Origin: Ensifer sp. Root278
Lineage (GTDB): Bacteria > Pseudomonadota > Alphaproteobacteria > Rhizobiales > Rhizobiaceae
Length of the DNA: 57,021 nt
NCBI RefSeq assembly: GCF_001429285.1
Contig: NZ_LMJJ01000017.1
Span: 1-57,021 of the forward strand
Reading direction: 5' to 3'
This document shows positions 7,926-17,365 of the stretch, in pieces; position 1 is the first letter of the stretch; each line of letters opens with the position of its first letter. The position numbers and the translations under genes are program-made. A model generated the notes under the pieces. It ran no database searches, was not told the origin of the DNA, and saw only the letters and a list, made by a program, of their open reading frames with translations.

Positions 7926-9301
7926 AGGCGACGGTCTACTCCCTCCGCCGGCGCCTGCTTGGCTGGCTGCTGATTTCGACGGTCGTCATCGGCGTCATAG
8001 CGCTCACGGACACCTACCGCGAGGCTGTGACGACCGCCAACGTTGTCTCCGACCGCGTGCTCGCCGGCTCCGCGTTGGCGATCGCGGAACGCGTGGTCGT
8101 CGCGGAGGATGGCTCGCTCGAGGTCGATATTCCCTATGTTGCCCTGGAGATGTTGACCTCCGCGGCGCAGGACCGCGTTTTCTACAGGGTCGACGGACCG
8201 CCCGGCCAGTTCATCACGGGTTACCAGACGTTGCCGTCGCTTGCGGAAGAGCCGGGGACATCCACGACCTTTGCGGATTCTACCTTCCGCGGCGAACCGA
8301 TCCGCATCGCGGCGCTCCGCCGATCCGCCTCGACCGGGATCAATTCGGTACCCTTTGTCGTGACCGTTGCCGAAACGACGATCGCGCGGCGGCAACTTGC
8401 GCAGACCATCCTTTTCCGCTCGGCGCTGCGCCTCGGCATGATGATCGCAGGTGCTGCAGTCATCGTCTGGATCGCAGTCACGTTTTCGCTGCGCCCGCTC
8501 TACCGGCTCGGAGATGCGATTTCGGAGCGTAATCCGGATGATCTGCACCCTATCGGAGAACGCGTACCGAACGAAGTCCAGGGGCTCGTCGATACCGTCA
8601 ATTCCTTCATGGGACGCCTGCAGTCGGCCCTCGATGCGCTACGCAATTTCACCGGCAACGCCAGCCATCAACTCCGCACGCCGCTGGCGATTATTCGAAC
8701 CCAGCTCGCCCTGGCGCAGCGCGCAGGGTCGATCGAGGAAACGCATGGCGCGGTGAAAAAGGCCGATGAAGCGGTCGCCAATGCCGAACGCATCCTGGGG
8801 CAATTGCTGCTGATGGCGAAAATCGACGCGGCCGGGAAGAACGAGGCGCGGATGCTGGGGCGCGTCGATCTCGTCGATCTCGTGCGGGAGATCACGGCAG
8901 AACATGTACCCGCTGCAGGCGAAGCGGATATCGATCTCGGCTTTGACGGCGAGGGCGAAGCCTTCGTTCGCGCCGAGCCGCTGCTGGTGGCTGAGATGCT
9001 GAAGAACCTGATCGGCAACGCGCTGCTTTATGCCGGCCGGGGTGCGGAGGTGACAACGCGCGTACTCGCCGAAGGCGGTTCGGTGTCGCTCGACGTGGAG
9101 GATAACGGGCCGGGAATTCGGCCGGAAATGCGCGAATCGGTGCTCCGCCGCTTCGAGCGCGGTGGCAGCGAAGCGCCGGGCTCGGGGCTTGGTCTGCCGA
9201 TCGTCGAGGAGATTGCCGAACTCTACGGCGCGACGACCCGTCTCAGCGAGGGGGCCGATGGCCGGGGCCTCAAGGTGACCATCCTCTTTCCAGCGGGCTA
9301 G
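7922..9301 (+). CDS. tctE: Sensor histidine kinase, TctE-like
   Basis: This membrane-bound kinase of 459 residues is the partner of the regulator just upstream (4-bp overlap). Membrane segments lie at about residues 12-30 and 170-190, flanking a periplasmic sensor domain of the TctE type. A linker follows, then the dimerisation helix with phospho-acceptor H249 in the ASHQLRTPL box. The ATPase domain shows NLIGNALLYAG (N box), DNGPGI and GSGLGLPIVEEIAELYG (G boxes). All catalytic motifs are present. The signal is probably a carboxylate, perhaps via the neighbouring binding protein. Confidence 0.9.
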   Translation: MKATVYSLRRRLLGWLLISTVVIGVIALTDTYREAVTTANVVSDRVLAGSALAIAERVVVAEDGSLEVDIPYVALEMLTSAAQDRVFYRVDGPPGQFITGYQTLPSLAEEPGTSTTFADSTFRGEPIRIAALRRSASTGINSVPFVVTVAETTIARRQLAQTILFRSALRLGMMIAGAAVIVWIAVTFSLRPLYRLGDAISERNPDDLHPIGERVPNEVQGLVDTVNSFMGRLQSALDALRNFTGNASHQLRTPLAIIRTQLALAQRAGSIEETHGAVKKADEAVANAERILGQLLLMAKIDAAGKNEARMLGRVDLVDLVREITAEHVPAAGEADIDLGFDGEGEAFVRAEPLLVAEMLKNLIGNALLYAGRGAEVTTRVLAEGGSVSLDVEDNGPGIRPEMRESVLRRFERGGSEAPGSGLGLPIVEEIAELYGATTRLSEGADGRGLKVTILFPAG

Positions 9302-9426
9302 TCACAGATCGGCTCTGTCGGGCCGGCTCTGTCCGGCGCCGCGATTGCGGGCCGGATGAGCAAAAACCATCTGCAGGCCGTCAGGTCGACACGCCCAAAA
9401 TGGTTGCGGCATTTTCGATTGTTTGC

Positions 9427-9549
9427 TTAGCGGCCGCGGTGGCCGAAGAGGGAAGCTGTCTCGCGGGTCTGTACCCGCAGCATCGCGTTCCAAAGCTGTA
9501 GAACGAAACGCGGCTGAAACTGGCTCGCAAGCTTGCGCTGCGACAACAT
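9427..9549 (-). CDS. Small basic protein (40 aa), hypothetical
   Basis: A 40-codon reading frame begins MLSQRKLASQFQPRF and ends FGHRGR. The ATG at 9549 has CGGAGA placed 6-8 bases upstream, which is why I prefer it to the longer frame. The product is basic with an amphipathic middle (VLQLWNAML). It resembles no family I can name. It lies in the 460-bp gap between tctE and the sugar transporter terminator. Confidence 0.4.
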   Translation of the reverse strand: MLSQRKLASQFQPRFVLQLWNAMLRVQTRETASLFGHRGR

Positions 9550-9697
9550 GATAAGTCTCCGATAGTTTTGGACGCTTGCCGTATAGTGCATTGGCGGGGA
9601 TTTTGCCAGAGCGCTCGCGCCGGGGCAGCTCTGCGCGCCAAGCATATGTGGAAAACGGCATAAGGCGGACGAAATACCTGCCGGCGAAAAAGAAAAT

Positions 9698-9723
9698 GCC
9701 GGGATGATTTTCATCATCCCGGC
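9698..9723 (-). terminator. Rho-independent terminator of the sugar-uptake operon
   Basis: GCCGGGATGA (9698-9707) and TCATCCCGGC (9714-9723) form a perfect 10-bp stem. On the minus strand it is followed by ATTTTCTTTTTC, a good U-tract. It lies 40 bp beyond the permease stop. Confidence 0.9.
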
Positions 9724-9762
9724 CAGTTGGCTTCACTGGGAGGAGGGTTATTCTTTTGAGCG

Positions 9763-10794
9763 TCAAGCCTTCTTGCGGTTTTTCTGTCGGTAGACGTCGA
9801 TGACGACGGCTGCGACGATGATCAGGCCCTTGACGATTTCCTGGTAGTAAGCGTCGACGCGCAAGAAGGTGAATCCAGAAGTCATGACGCCGAGGATAAT
9901 CGTGCCGATCACCGTGCCGGTGATGCGGCCGACGCCGCCGGTGAGCGACGTGCCGCCGATGACGGTCGCGGCGATCGCATCCAGTTCGTACATGACACCC
10001 ATGCCTGCCTGTGCGGTCTGGGCGCGGGCAGCGGTGACGACGCCGGCGAGGCCCGCCAGCATGCCGGCAATGGCATAGACCTTGATGAGGTGTGCTTCGA
10101 CATTGATACCCGAGACGCGTGCCGCCTGAACGTTGGCGCCGATCGCATAGGTAAACTTGCCATAGCGGGTATAGCGCAGGGCGATGTGGAAGATGATCGC
10201 GACGACGAGGAAGACGATGACGGGCCAGATGCCGGTGCCGATGAAGTTGAACTGTTCGGTGAGGCCCGAGACCGGCTGGCCCTTGGTATACCACTTGGAG
10301 ATGCCGCGTGCCGACACCATCATGCCGAGCGTGGCGATGAAGGGCGGGATCTTGGTGCGGGCGATGAGCTGGCCGTTGATGAAACCGGCGAGGAGGCCGA
10401 TACCAACGCCAAGCCCGATCGGAACGATCGCCGGCATGTCGGTCAGCGACGGATAGATCGCGCGGGGCCAGGTGGAGGCCTGAGCGACGCTTGCGGAGAT
10501 CATCGCCGTCATGCCGACGACGGAGCCCGAGGAAAGGTCGATGCCACCTGTGATGATGACCTGCGTGACGCCGACGGCGATGATGCCGATCACCGAGACC
10601 TGCAGGATCATGATTGTCAGGCGCTGTGGATTCATCAGGAAGCTCTGGCCGACGAAGATCCAGCCAAGAACCTCATAAACCAGCGCAATGCCGATCAATA
10701 CGAGGAAGATGTTGAATTCGGGGGGCAGGCGGCGCTTTGCGCCGGTAAGCGGTGTGCTCGCGCCCTGTGCGGCGACATTGGTATCCATTTTCAT
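9763..10794 (-). CDS. Sugar ABC transporter permease (CUT2/RbsC family)
   Basis: This inner-membrane permease of a carbohydrate uptake type 2 importer has 343 residues and about nine or ten hydrophobic segments. The family signatures GGIDLSSGSVVGM and YTRYGKFTYAIGAN-QAARVSGI are present, the latter being the cytoplasmic coupling region. Last gene of its operon, it follows the ATPase gene by 28 bp and precedes a strong terminator. With the binding protein at 12533 it resembles the rhizobial myo-inositol importer (IbpA-IatA-IatP); the substrate is inferred from that resemblance only. Confidence 0.9.
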   Translation of the reverse strand: MKMDTNVAAQGASTPLTGAKRRLPPEFNIFLVLIGIALVYEVLGWIFVGQSFLMNPQRLTIMILQVSVIGIIAVGVTQVIITGGIDLSSGSVVGMTAMISASVAQASTWPRAIYPSLTDMPAIVPIGLGVGIGLLAGFINGQLIARTKIPPFIATLGMMVSARGISKWYTKGQPVSGLTEQFNFIGTGIWPVIVFLVVAIIFHIALRYTRYGKFTYAIGANVQAARVSGINVEAHLIKVYAIAGMLAGLAGVVTAARAQTAQAGMGVMYELDAIAATVIGGTSLTGGVGRITGTVIGTIILGVMTSGFTFLRVDAYYQEIVKGLIIVAAVVIDVYRQKNRKKA

Positions 10795-10822
10795 TCCTCC
10801 CTTTCGTCGGGTCGCTTCCCGC

Positions 10823-12364
<1,542 letters not shown>

Positions 12365-12492
12365 GTTCCTTGCCTCCCCCGTCGTTTCCGGCTGTCGCGG
12401 AAAAGTCCTCATCGCTGGCGGGTCACCAGCCCATTTAATCGCAGGTCGCATCCAAAAGGACGCAGACATCCGCAGCGGGACTTGCATATTTG

Positions 12493-12524
12493 AGCGGGAG
12501 CGCAGGTGATCCTGCGCTCCCGCT
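12493..12524 (-). promoter_or_regulatory. Intercistronic stem-loop, likely mRNA stabiliser
   Basis: A 14-bp perfect stem (12493-12506 with 12511-12524) closed by a 4-base loop lies 8 bp after the binding-protein stop. There is no U-tract on the minus strand, so it is more likely a 3' stabiliser or partial attenuator that raises binding-protein output over ATPase and permease. Confidence 0.65.
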
Positions 12525-12532
12525 GCAGGCGA

Positions 12533-13462
12533 TCAGTTCTTGGCCTGATACTTGTCGAGGGTTTCCTTGGTCACCAGCTCGAAGGGAATGTAGACCTTCT
12601 TGTCGACCGCCTCGCCCTTGGCGAGTTTCAAGGCGGCGTCGACCGAACCCTTGCCCTGGCCGGCGGCGTTCTGGAACACCGTCACGTCGAGATCGCCCGC
12701 AGCCATGGCGGCAAGCGCATCCTGCGTTGCGTCGATGCCGCCGATGACGACGGAGTCCATCGAACGGCCGGCGGCCTTCAACGCCTGGATCGCGCCGATC
12801 GCCATTTCGTCGTTGTTCGCGATGACCGCATCGAACTCAAGTCCGGCGGAGAGCCAGTTCGTCAGAAGGTCCGACCCTTGCGTACGCGACCAGTTGGCCG
12901 TCTGCTCCTCGACGATCTCGATACCCTTGCATTGGTCGGTCGCGAGCACGTCGTGAATGTCCTTCGTGCGCATCCGGGCGGCCTGGTTGGACAGTTCGCC
13001 CATCATGACGACGGCCTTGCCCTTGCCGCCAAGCATCTTGCAGATTTCCTGCGTCTGCAGCGTGCCGGATTCCTGTTCGTTCGACGCGACGAAAGCCTGC
13101 TTTTCCGGCAGAGTGTCGACGTTGACCGGCTCGCGGTTGACGTAGACGAGCGGAATGCCGGCGTCGGCGGCAATCTTCGACATGGCTGCCGTCGCATCGG
13201 TATCGACCGGGTTGACGATGATGGCGGTCACGCCGGCTGCGATGAAGTTCTGGATCTGGCTCTGCTGCTTCGAAACGTCGTTCTGCGCGTCTTCGATCTG
13301 CAGTTCGACGCCGTCGAGCGTCTTGGCGTAATCGGACATGCCGTTGCGCAAGACCGTTAGGAAGTTGTCATCGAAAAGGGCCATCGACACGCCGATGGTC
13401 TCGGCATGCGCAGCCGTCGACATCATCACGGCCAGCGCTGTACCCAGCACGAATTTCTTCAT
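12533..13462 (-). CDS. Sugar ABC transporter periplasmic binding protein, inositol/rhizopine-like
   Basis: This type I periplasmic binding protein of the RbsB cluster has 309 residues. The ATG at 13462, with GGAGGA upstream, gives a classical signal peptide (residues 1-20, cut after AHA). The mature protein starts ETIGVSMALFDDNFL, and the fold motifs AIIVNPVDTDA, VYVNREP, ANNDEMAIGA and GGIDATQDAL are evident. The YVNREP/NPVDTDA combination resembles rhizobial myo-inositol (IbpA) or rhizopine-binding proteins. First of the three transporter genes, it is probably driven from 13463-13695, where a GGAAT-N4-ATTCC palindrome lies. Confidence 0.88.
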   Translation of the reverse strand: MKKFVLGTALAVMMSTAAHAETIGVSMALFDDNFLTVLRNGMSDYAKTLDGVELQIEDAQNDVSKQQSQIQNFIAAGVTAIIVNPVDTDATAAMSKIAADAGIPLVYVNREPVNVDTLPEKQAFVASNEQESGTLQTQEICKMLGGKGKAVVMMGELSNQAARMRTKDIHDVLATDQCKGIEIVEEQTANWSRTQGSDLLTNWLSAGLEFDAVIANNDEMAIGAIQALKAAGRSMDSVVIGGIDATQDALAAMAAGDLDVTVFQNAAGQGKGSVDAALKLAKGEAVDKKVYIPFELVTKETLDKYQAKN

Positions 13463-13610
13463 TGTCTCTCTCCTCCACAATGGTGCCCGGCGACACCTTC
13501 TCCTGCCGGGAGCGCAATCCTTGTCGGATTGCGCTCATTCACATCGAAAGCGTCACTCCCGTTACGCCTTCGGATAAAACGGAATAAACGAACCAGTAAA
13601 TTGCGATTAC

Positions 13611-13624
13611 GGAATATGTATTCC
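13611..13624. promoter_or_regulatory. Palindrome GGAAT-ATGT-ATTCC upstream of binding-protein gene
   Basis: GGAATATGTATTCC is a perfect 5-4-5 palindrome about 150 bp upstream of the binding-protein ATG, in a short AT-rich stretch. It may be a site for the LacI-type regulator encoded at 14684, or part of the promoter. Confidence 0.4.
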
Positions 13625-13695
13625 ATTTTATGGGGGCGTCGTCAAGACCTGATGCGGCGCCCCGCATCGTTTTCCCGCAGCCAGGCCGCGGCGGA

Positions 13696-14508
13696 TCAGA
13701 TCCGGGTTTGAATGTGGTCCACACTCTGCCTGATCGCAGCCGCCGGATCGGCGACCGCGTGGACTTCGGCGGCAAACGCTTCAAAGGAAAGCGGCCCTCT
13801 ATAGCCCTCGGCACGCAGGCGCCGTATCTGGCCGACATTGTCGAGAACGTCATCCTGATCGACCAGAACGCGATGCGAGTCGCGCAGATCGGAAACGGCG
13901 ACCCGACCGTCGGTTACGCCGGAAATATGCACGAGCCCTGTCATCTCAGGATAGGTTGCGGGTTCGCCGGCGAGGTGGTGATGGAACGTATCGTGCACCA
14001 GTCGGAAGGTACTTTCTCCTCCGACCGCCTTGATCCCCTCGACAGCCTCCGTCTTCGAGCGCAGCGAGCAGATTTCGAAGCCCAGCGGCTCGACAAGGCC
14101 GATAATTCCGGCCGATTCGAGCATCGGTTTCAGTGCGGCAAGCGCTTCACGAAGGTTTGCCTGTCGCTCGCCGTCCGCCTGGCCGGAGCCGTCGTTGACG
14201 GGCACGAGCACGAGGGCCTTGGCGCCGCAGTCGCGCGCATAGGCTATCAGCTCTCCGGCTTCTTTCTGACGATCCGAATTCCACTCGTTGAAGCGCTGCA
14301 ACGCGTTGATCGAGATAATCGTAATGCCATTGCGACTGGCGAGCGCAGCCACATCCTTGGCCGGCGTGCCGTCAATGATGGCATTGCCGGAAAGGTCGTT
14401 GCGGATCTCGACGGAGGAGATCCCGAGGGATTTGGCAAGTTCGAAGAAGGCGCCGAGCGGAAGACCGGGCGTAGTCATATGATTGAGGGCGAAGGGCAGG
14501 GTTGTCAC
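13696..14508 (-). CDS. Sugar phosphate isomerase/epimerase-like TIM barrel (AP endonuclease 2 family)
   Basis: This 270-residue xylose-isomerase-like TIM barrel has putative metal ligands in LVEPLGFE, VHDTFHHHL, LVHISG and LSFEAF, the same order as in IolI/IolE-type inosose isomerases and dehydratases. The GTG at 14508 is preferred: GGAGGAG lies about 9 bases upstream and the barrel's first strand follows at once; the ATG at 14547 would add 13 residues. It lies between lacI and the transporter genes, so it probably acts on the imported polyol or its keto derivative. The exact reaction is not known. Confidence 0.78.
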   Translation of the reverse strand: MTTLPFALNHMTTPGLPLGAFFELAKSLGISSVEIRNDLSGNAIIDGTPAKDVAALASRNGITIISINALQRFNEWNSDRQKEAGELIAYARDCGAKALVLVPVNDGSGQADGERQANLREALAALKPMLESAGIIGLVEPLGFEICSLRSKTEAVEGIKAVGGESTFRLVHDTFHHHLAGEPATYPEMTGLVHISGVTDGRVAVSDLRDSHRVLVDQDDVLDNVGQIRRLRAEGYRGPLSFEAFAAEVHAVADPAAAIRQSVDHIQTRI

Positions 14509-14550
14509 GGGAATGTCTCCTCCAGTGGGACGGGTCACGCTTTGCAAATA

Positions 14551-14676
14551 GAACGTTCATTCCATTTACAGCGTCGCAGACATTTCACCAACTGCTGGAG
14601 GACAGTCAAAGAGCGAGTGGCTCAAAGGACTTGCATTGCCGCAACATTGTCTTTCGTCAATGATGGAATTCTATCA
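14551..14676. promoter_or_regulatory. Candidate LacI-type operators upstream of the isomerase gene
   Basis: TGATGGAATTCTATCA (14661-14676) is a near-perfect 16-bp palindrome between lacI and the isomerase gene. A second palindromic core, GAACGTTC (14551-14558), lies closer to the isomerase start and is followed by ATTCCAT. The first site resembles TGATAGAATATATCA upstream of lacI. Confidence 0.5.
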
Positions 14677-14683
14677 TATCCCG

Positions 14684-15715
14684 CTAGATATTCTCTGGCG
14701 TGAAGAGATCAAAGGGAAGGAAGGTTTGCCCAGGGGCGCCCGTCGGACCTTTGTCGATCGCCTGGATCATCAGATTGATCGTTTCGCGCGCAAGCGTCGC
14801 TGTTGGGGTTGAGATCGCCAGCGTGACGACATCATCTCCGAGGGCCGCCCGGGACTCCGGCGTCAATTCGTTGACGACGGCAATAAGCTTGCCTTCCAGC
14901 CTTTCCTCGCGGATCGCAGAGATGGCACCTTCCATGCCCCCGCCGCAGACGTAGAAGCCGATCAGATCCGGATGGCGTTGCAAAAGGTTCAGTGTTGCCT
15001 CGTGCGTGATCTCGGCCGTATCGAGATTGACCATGGTATCAAGCACTTCGAAGTCCGGTGCATGTTCACGAAAATAGGTGCGGAACCCGATCTCTCGAAG
15101 TTCGTGGCCGAGGAAGCGATGGCTGCCGACGAAGGCCGCGACCTTGCCGGGGCGTTTGGCCGCCTTGGCGATCATCCATGCCGCGGTGCGACCGACCTTG
15201 TGGTTGTTGAGCCCGACATATCCCTCACGCACGCCGGCCGCGAAGTCCGAAAGCAGCGAGAAGACGGGAATGCCGCGTTCCTTCAGTTCCTCGATCGCGG
15301 CCGTCACCGCCGGATAATCAGGAGCGACGAGCGCTACCGCCTGGTTTCGCGCCGCAGCCGCACGAAGCTTTTCCGTAATCGCCGTCGGTGTCGAATTTGC
15401 AACGAAGTCGACCTGGGCGAAAACACGTGCGTTTGACAGCGAAAGCGCCGCGTTTTCGATCTCCTTTGCAACCGCCTTGTAGAAGGACTGCTCCGGCTTC
15501 TGCAGAACGAAGGCAATTCTGTACTGCGGCAGGTCCTCGAAGACGCGCTGCCGGATGAGGCCAACCGCGTGGTAGCCGATAGACTTGGCTGCCTCGTAGA
15601 CACGGCGTGCCGTCTCCTCCCGCACGGGATGGCGTCCGTTCAGGACGCGATCGACGGTCGCGACGCTGACACCGGCGGTCCGTGCGAGGTCGGCAATGGT
15701 CGGACGGTTGCTCAT
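14684..15715 (-). CDS. LacI-family transcriptional regulator
   Basis: This 343-residue repressor has an N-terminal LacI helix-turn-helix (TIADLARTAGVSVATVDRVLNG, residues 6-27) and hinge region, then a periplasmic-binding-like effector domain with FYVCGGGMEGA and TLAISTPTATLAR. It is transcribed with the downstream sugar cluster and divergently from the desaturase gene. Palindromes on both sides (14661-14676, 15743-15785) suggest it controls its own promoter, the isomerase/transporter operon and possibly the oxidative cluster. The effector is probably the transported polyol or a derivative; this is inferred. Confidence 0.9.
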   Translation of the reverse strand: MSNRPTIADLARTAGVSVATVDRVLNGRHPVREETARRVYEAAKSIGYHAVGLIRQRVFEDLPQYRIAFVLQKPEQSFYKAVAKEIENAALSLSNARVFAQVDFVANSTPTAITEKLRAAAARNQAVALVAPDYPAVTAAIEELKERGIPVFSLLSDFAAGVREGYVGLNNHKVGRTAAWMIAKAAKRPGKVAAFVGSHRFLGHELREIGFRTYFREHAPDFEVLDTMVNLDTAEITHEATLNLLQRHPDLIGFYVCGGGMEGAISAIREERLEGKLIAVVNELTPESRAALGDDVVTLAISTPTATLARETINLMIQAIDKGPTGAPGQTFLPFDLFTPENI

Positions 15716-15742
15716 CGCTTCTCCTGATAGGTTTGCATCACG

Positions 15743-15785
15743 AATGATATGCGGTGAATGACATCATTTGATAGAATATATCATT
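15743..15785. promoter_or_regulatory. Nested operator-like palindromes between lacI and the desaturase gene
   Basis: Three overlapping inverted repeats lie here: AATGATAT (15743-15750) with ATATCATT (15778-15785); AATGACATCATT (15757-15768); and TGATAGAATATATCA (15769-15783). The last resembles TGATGGAATTCTATCA at 14661. The block is 28 bp upstream of the lacI start and 94 bp upstream of the desaturase start, so it could govern both directions. Confidence 0.6.
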
Positions 15786-15878
15786 GCTGCATTGAGACCT
15801 AGCAAAAGTCAACCTATCGTCATTGCACGACATCGGACGCTCCTGGCCAAACTGGCCGGATCGCAGGGAGGAGAGCAA

Positions 15879-16970
15879 ATGGCGATGGTTCCAACGAAGC
15901 GAGACTACAGTCTCCTCGGGCGCGATACCCGGGCGGCCGTCGCCAATGGCCTCTCGGCCGCGGAGTGGTATCACACGGAGATCCCGCGCAAGCAGATGAA
16001 GGAACTGATGAAGCGTGAGGACGGACCCGCCATCCGCGATACCGCGATCTGGCTCGGTTGCCTCGTTCTTTTTGGTGGGCTCGGCATCACCTTCTGGGGC
16101 ACCTGGTGGGCTGTTCCGTTCTTCCTCGCCTATGGCGTTCTCTACGGCTCGGCCTCCGATAGTCGCTGGCACGAATGCGGGCACGGCACCGCGTTCAAGA
16201 CGATGTGGATGAACAACGCGGTCTACCAGATCGCCTGCTTCATGATCATGCGCAATCCCGTCACCTGGCGTTGGAGCCACACCCGTCACCACACAGACAC
16301 GGTCATTGTCGGCCGCGATCCCGAGATTGCCGTCATGCGGCCGCCGGATCTCCTGCGCCTCGTCCTGAACTTCTTCGGCATTCTCGATGTCTGGCACGCG
16401 ATGGTCGACATGGTTCGCAACACGCTTGGCATTATCAGTGCTGAGGAAGCGACGTTCATCCCTGAAATGGAGCAGCCGAAGGCAATCCTCGTTGCCCGCA
16501 TCTGGTTTGCCATCTACGCCGCAACGATCGCGCTCTCGTTCTATCTCGGTTCGATCCTGCCGCTGATGTTGATCGGTCTGCCGCGGCTCTACGGTGCCTG
16601 GCACCATGTGCTGACCGGGCTGCTGCAACATGGCGGTCTTGCCGACAACGTCACGGATCATCGGCTGAACAGCCGCACCGTCTACATGAACCCGCTCAGC
16701 CGCTTCGTCTATTGGAACATGAACTACCATGTGGAGCACCACATGTTCCCGATGGTGCCCTATCACGCCCTTCCGAAGCTGCACGCCATGATCAAGCACG
16801 ACCTGCCGGAGCCGAACCCCTCGATACTGCATGGCTATCGCGAGATGATCCCGGCCTTCCTGCGGCAGTTGCGCAACGAGGACTATTTCTTGAAGCGCGA
16901 ACTGCCGGCGACGGCGAAGCCCTACCGGGAAGAATTTCACAGCGACGCGATCGTGCATGCAGCCGAATAG
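15879..16970 (+). CDS. Membrane fatty-acid-desaturase-family di-iron oxygenase
   Basis: This 363-residue integral membrane protein has three histidine clusters that bind a di-iron centre: HECGH (about residue 98), HTRHH (about 132) and HVEHH (about 287), with paired hydrophobic segments between. Members desaturate or hydroxylate lipid-like or small hydrophobic substrates using electrons from a ferredoxin. ATG 15879 is chosen because GGGAGGAGAG precedes it; the longer frame would add 37 residues overlapping the operator region. A Rieske ferredoxin and a ferredoxin reductase follow directly, giving a complete electron supply. The substrate is unknown. Confidence 0.85.
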   Translation: MAMVPTKRDYSLLGRDTRAAVANGLSAAEWYHTEIPRKQMKELMKREDGPAIRDTAIWLGCLVLFGGLGITFWGTWWAVPFFLAYGVLYGSASDSRWHECGHGTAFKTMWMNNAVYQIACFMIMRNPVTWRWSHTRHHTDTVIVGRDPEIAVMRPPDLLRLVLNFFGILDVWHAMVDMVRNTLGIISAEEATFIPEMEQPKAILVARIWFAIYAATIALSFYLGSILPLMLIGLPRLYGAWHHVLTGLLQHGGLADNVTDHRLNSRTVYMNPLSRFVYWNMNYHVEHHMFPMVPYHALPKLHAMIKHDLPEPNPSILHGYREMIPAFLRQLRNEDYFLKRELPATAKPYREEFHSDAIVHAAE

Positions 16971-16998
16971 CCAACGAAATTAGGAATGGGAGAAAGTC

Positions 16999-17316
16999 AT
17001 GAGCGGGAGCTGGGTCGAAGTCTGCGCGGCGAACGAAATCGATGAGGAAGACGTCATCCGATTTGATCACGAAGGGCGCACCTTCGCGGTCTACCGGAGT
17101 CCTGACAACGAATTCTTCGCAACCGACGGGCTTTGCACGCACGAGCACATCCATCTGGCGGACGGCCTCGTTATGGACGACATCATCGAATGTCCGAAGC
17201 ACAACGGTCGCTTCAACTACAAGACCGGCCAGGCCAAGGGCGCCCCGGTCTGCGTCAACCTGAAGACCTATCCAGTGAAGGTCGAGTCAGGAAGCGTGTT
17301 CATCGCGATCGCTTGA
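16999..17316 (+). CDS. Rieske-type [2Fe-2S] ferredoxin
   Basis: This 105-residue single-domain Rieske protein carries C-x-H (LCTHEHIHL, about residues 44-46) and C-x2-H (IECPKHNGRF, about residues 64-67), the complete cluster ligand set. It resembles MocE- or NirD-like small Rieske ferredoxins that shuttle electrons to oxygenases. It starts 28 bp after the membrane oxygenase stop, with GGGAG upstream of ATG 16999, and is followed by its probable reductase. The most likely role is electron carrier between the FAD reductase and the di-iron oxygenase. Confidence 0.9.
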   Translation: MSGSWVEVCAANEIDEEDVIRFDHEGRTFAVYRSPDNEFFATDGLCTHEHIHLADGLVMDDIIECPKHNGRFNYKTGQAKGAPVCVNLKTYPVKVESGSVFIAIA

Positions 17317-17365
17317 TCGCGGCTTCAACGCGAAGAACTCAGCAAGAGCGGGCAGGGAGGTTGAG

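Noticed and set aside
9302-9345. CGGCTCTGTC repeats and a short GCCGG/CCGGC stem after tctE
   Set aside because: The stem is only 5 bp and there is no T-run, so this is too weak to call a terminator.
15738-16958. Minus-strand 406-codon frame opposite the desaturase
   Set aside because: The plus strand has all three histidine boxes and a ribosome site. The minus frame is rich in His/Asp/Arg as expected of a complement and has no motif.
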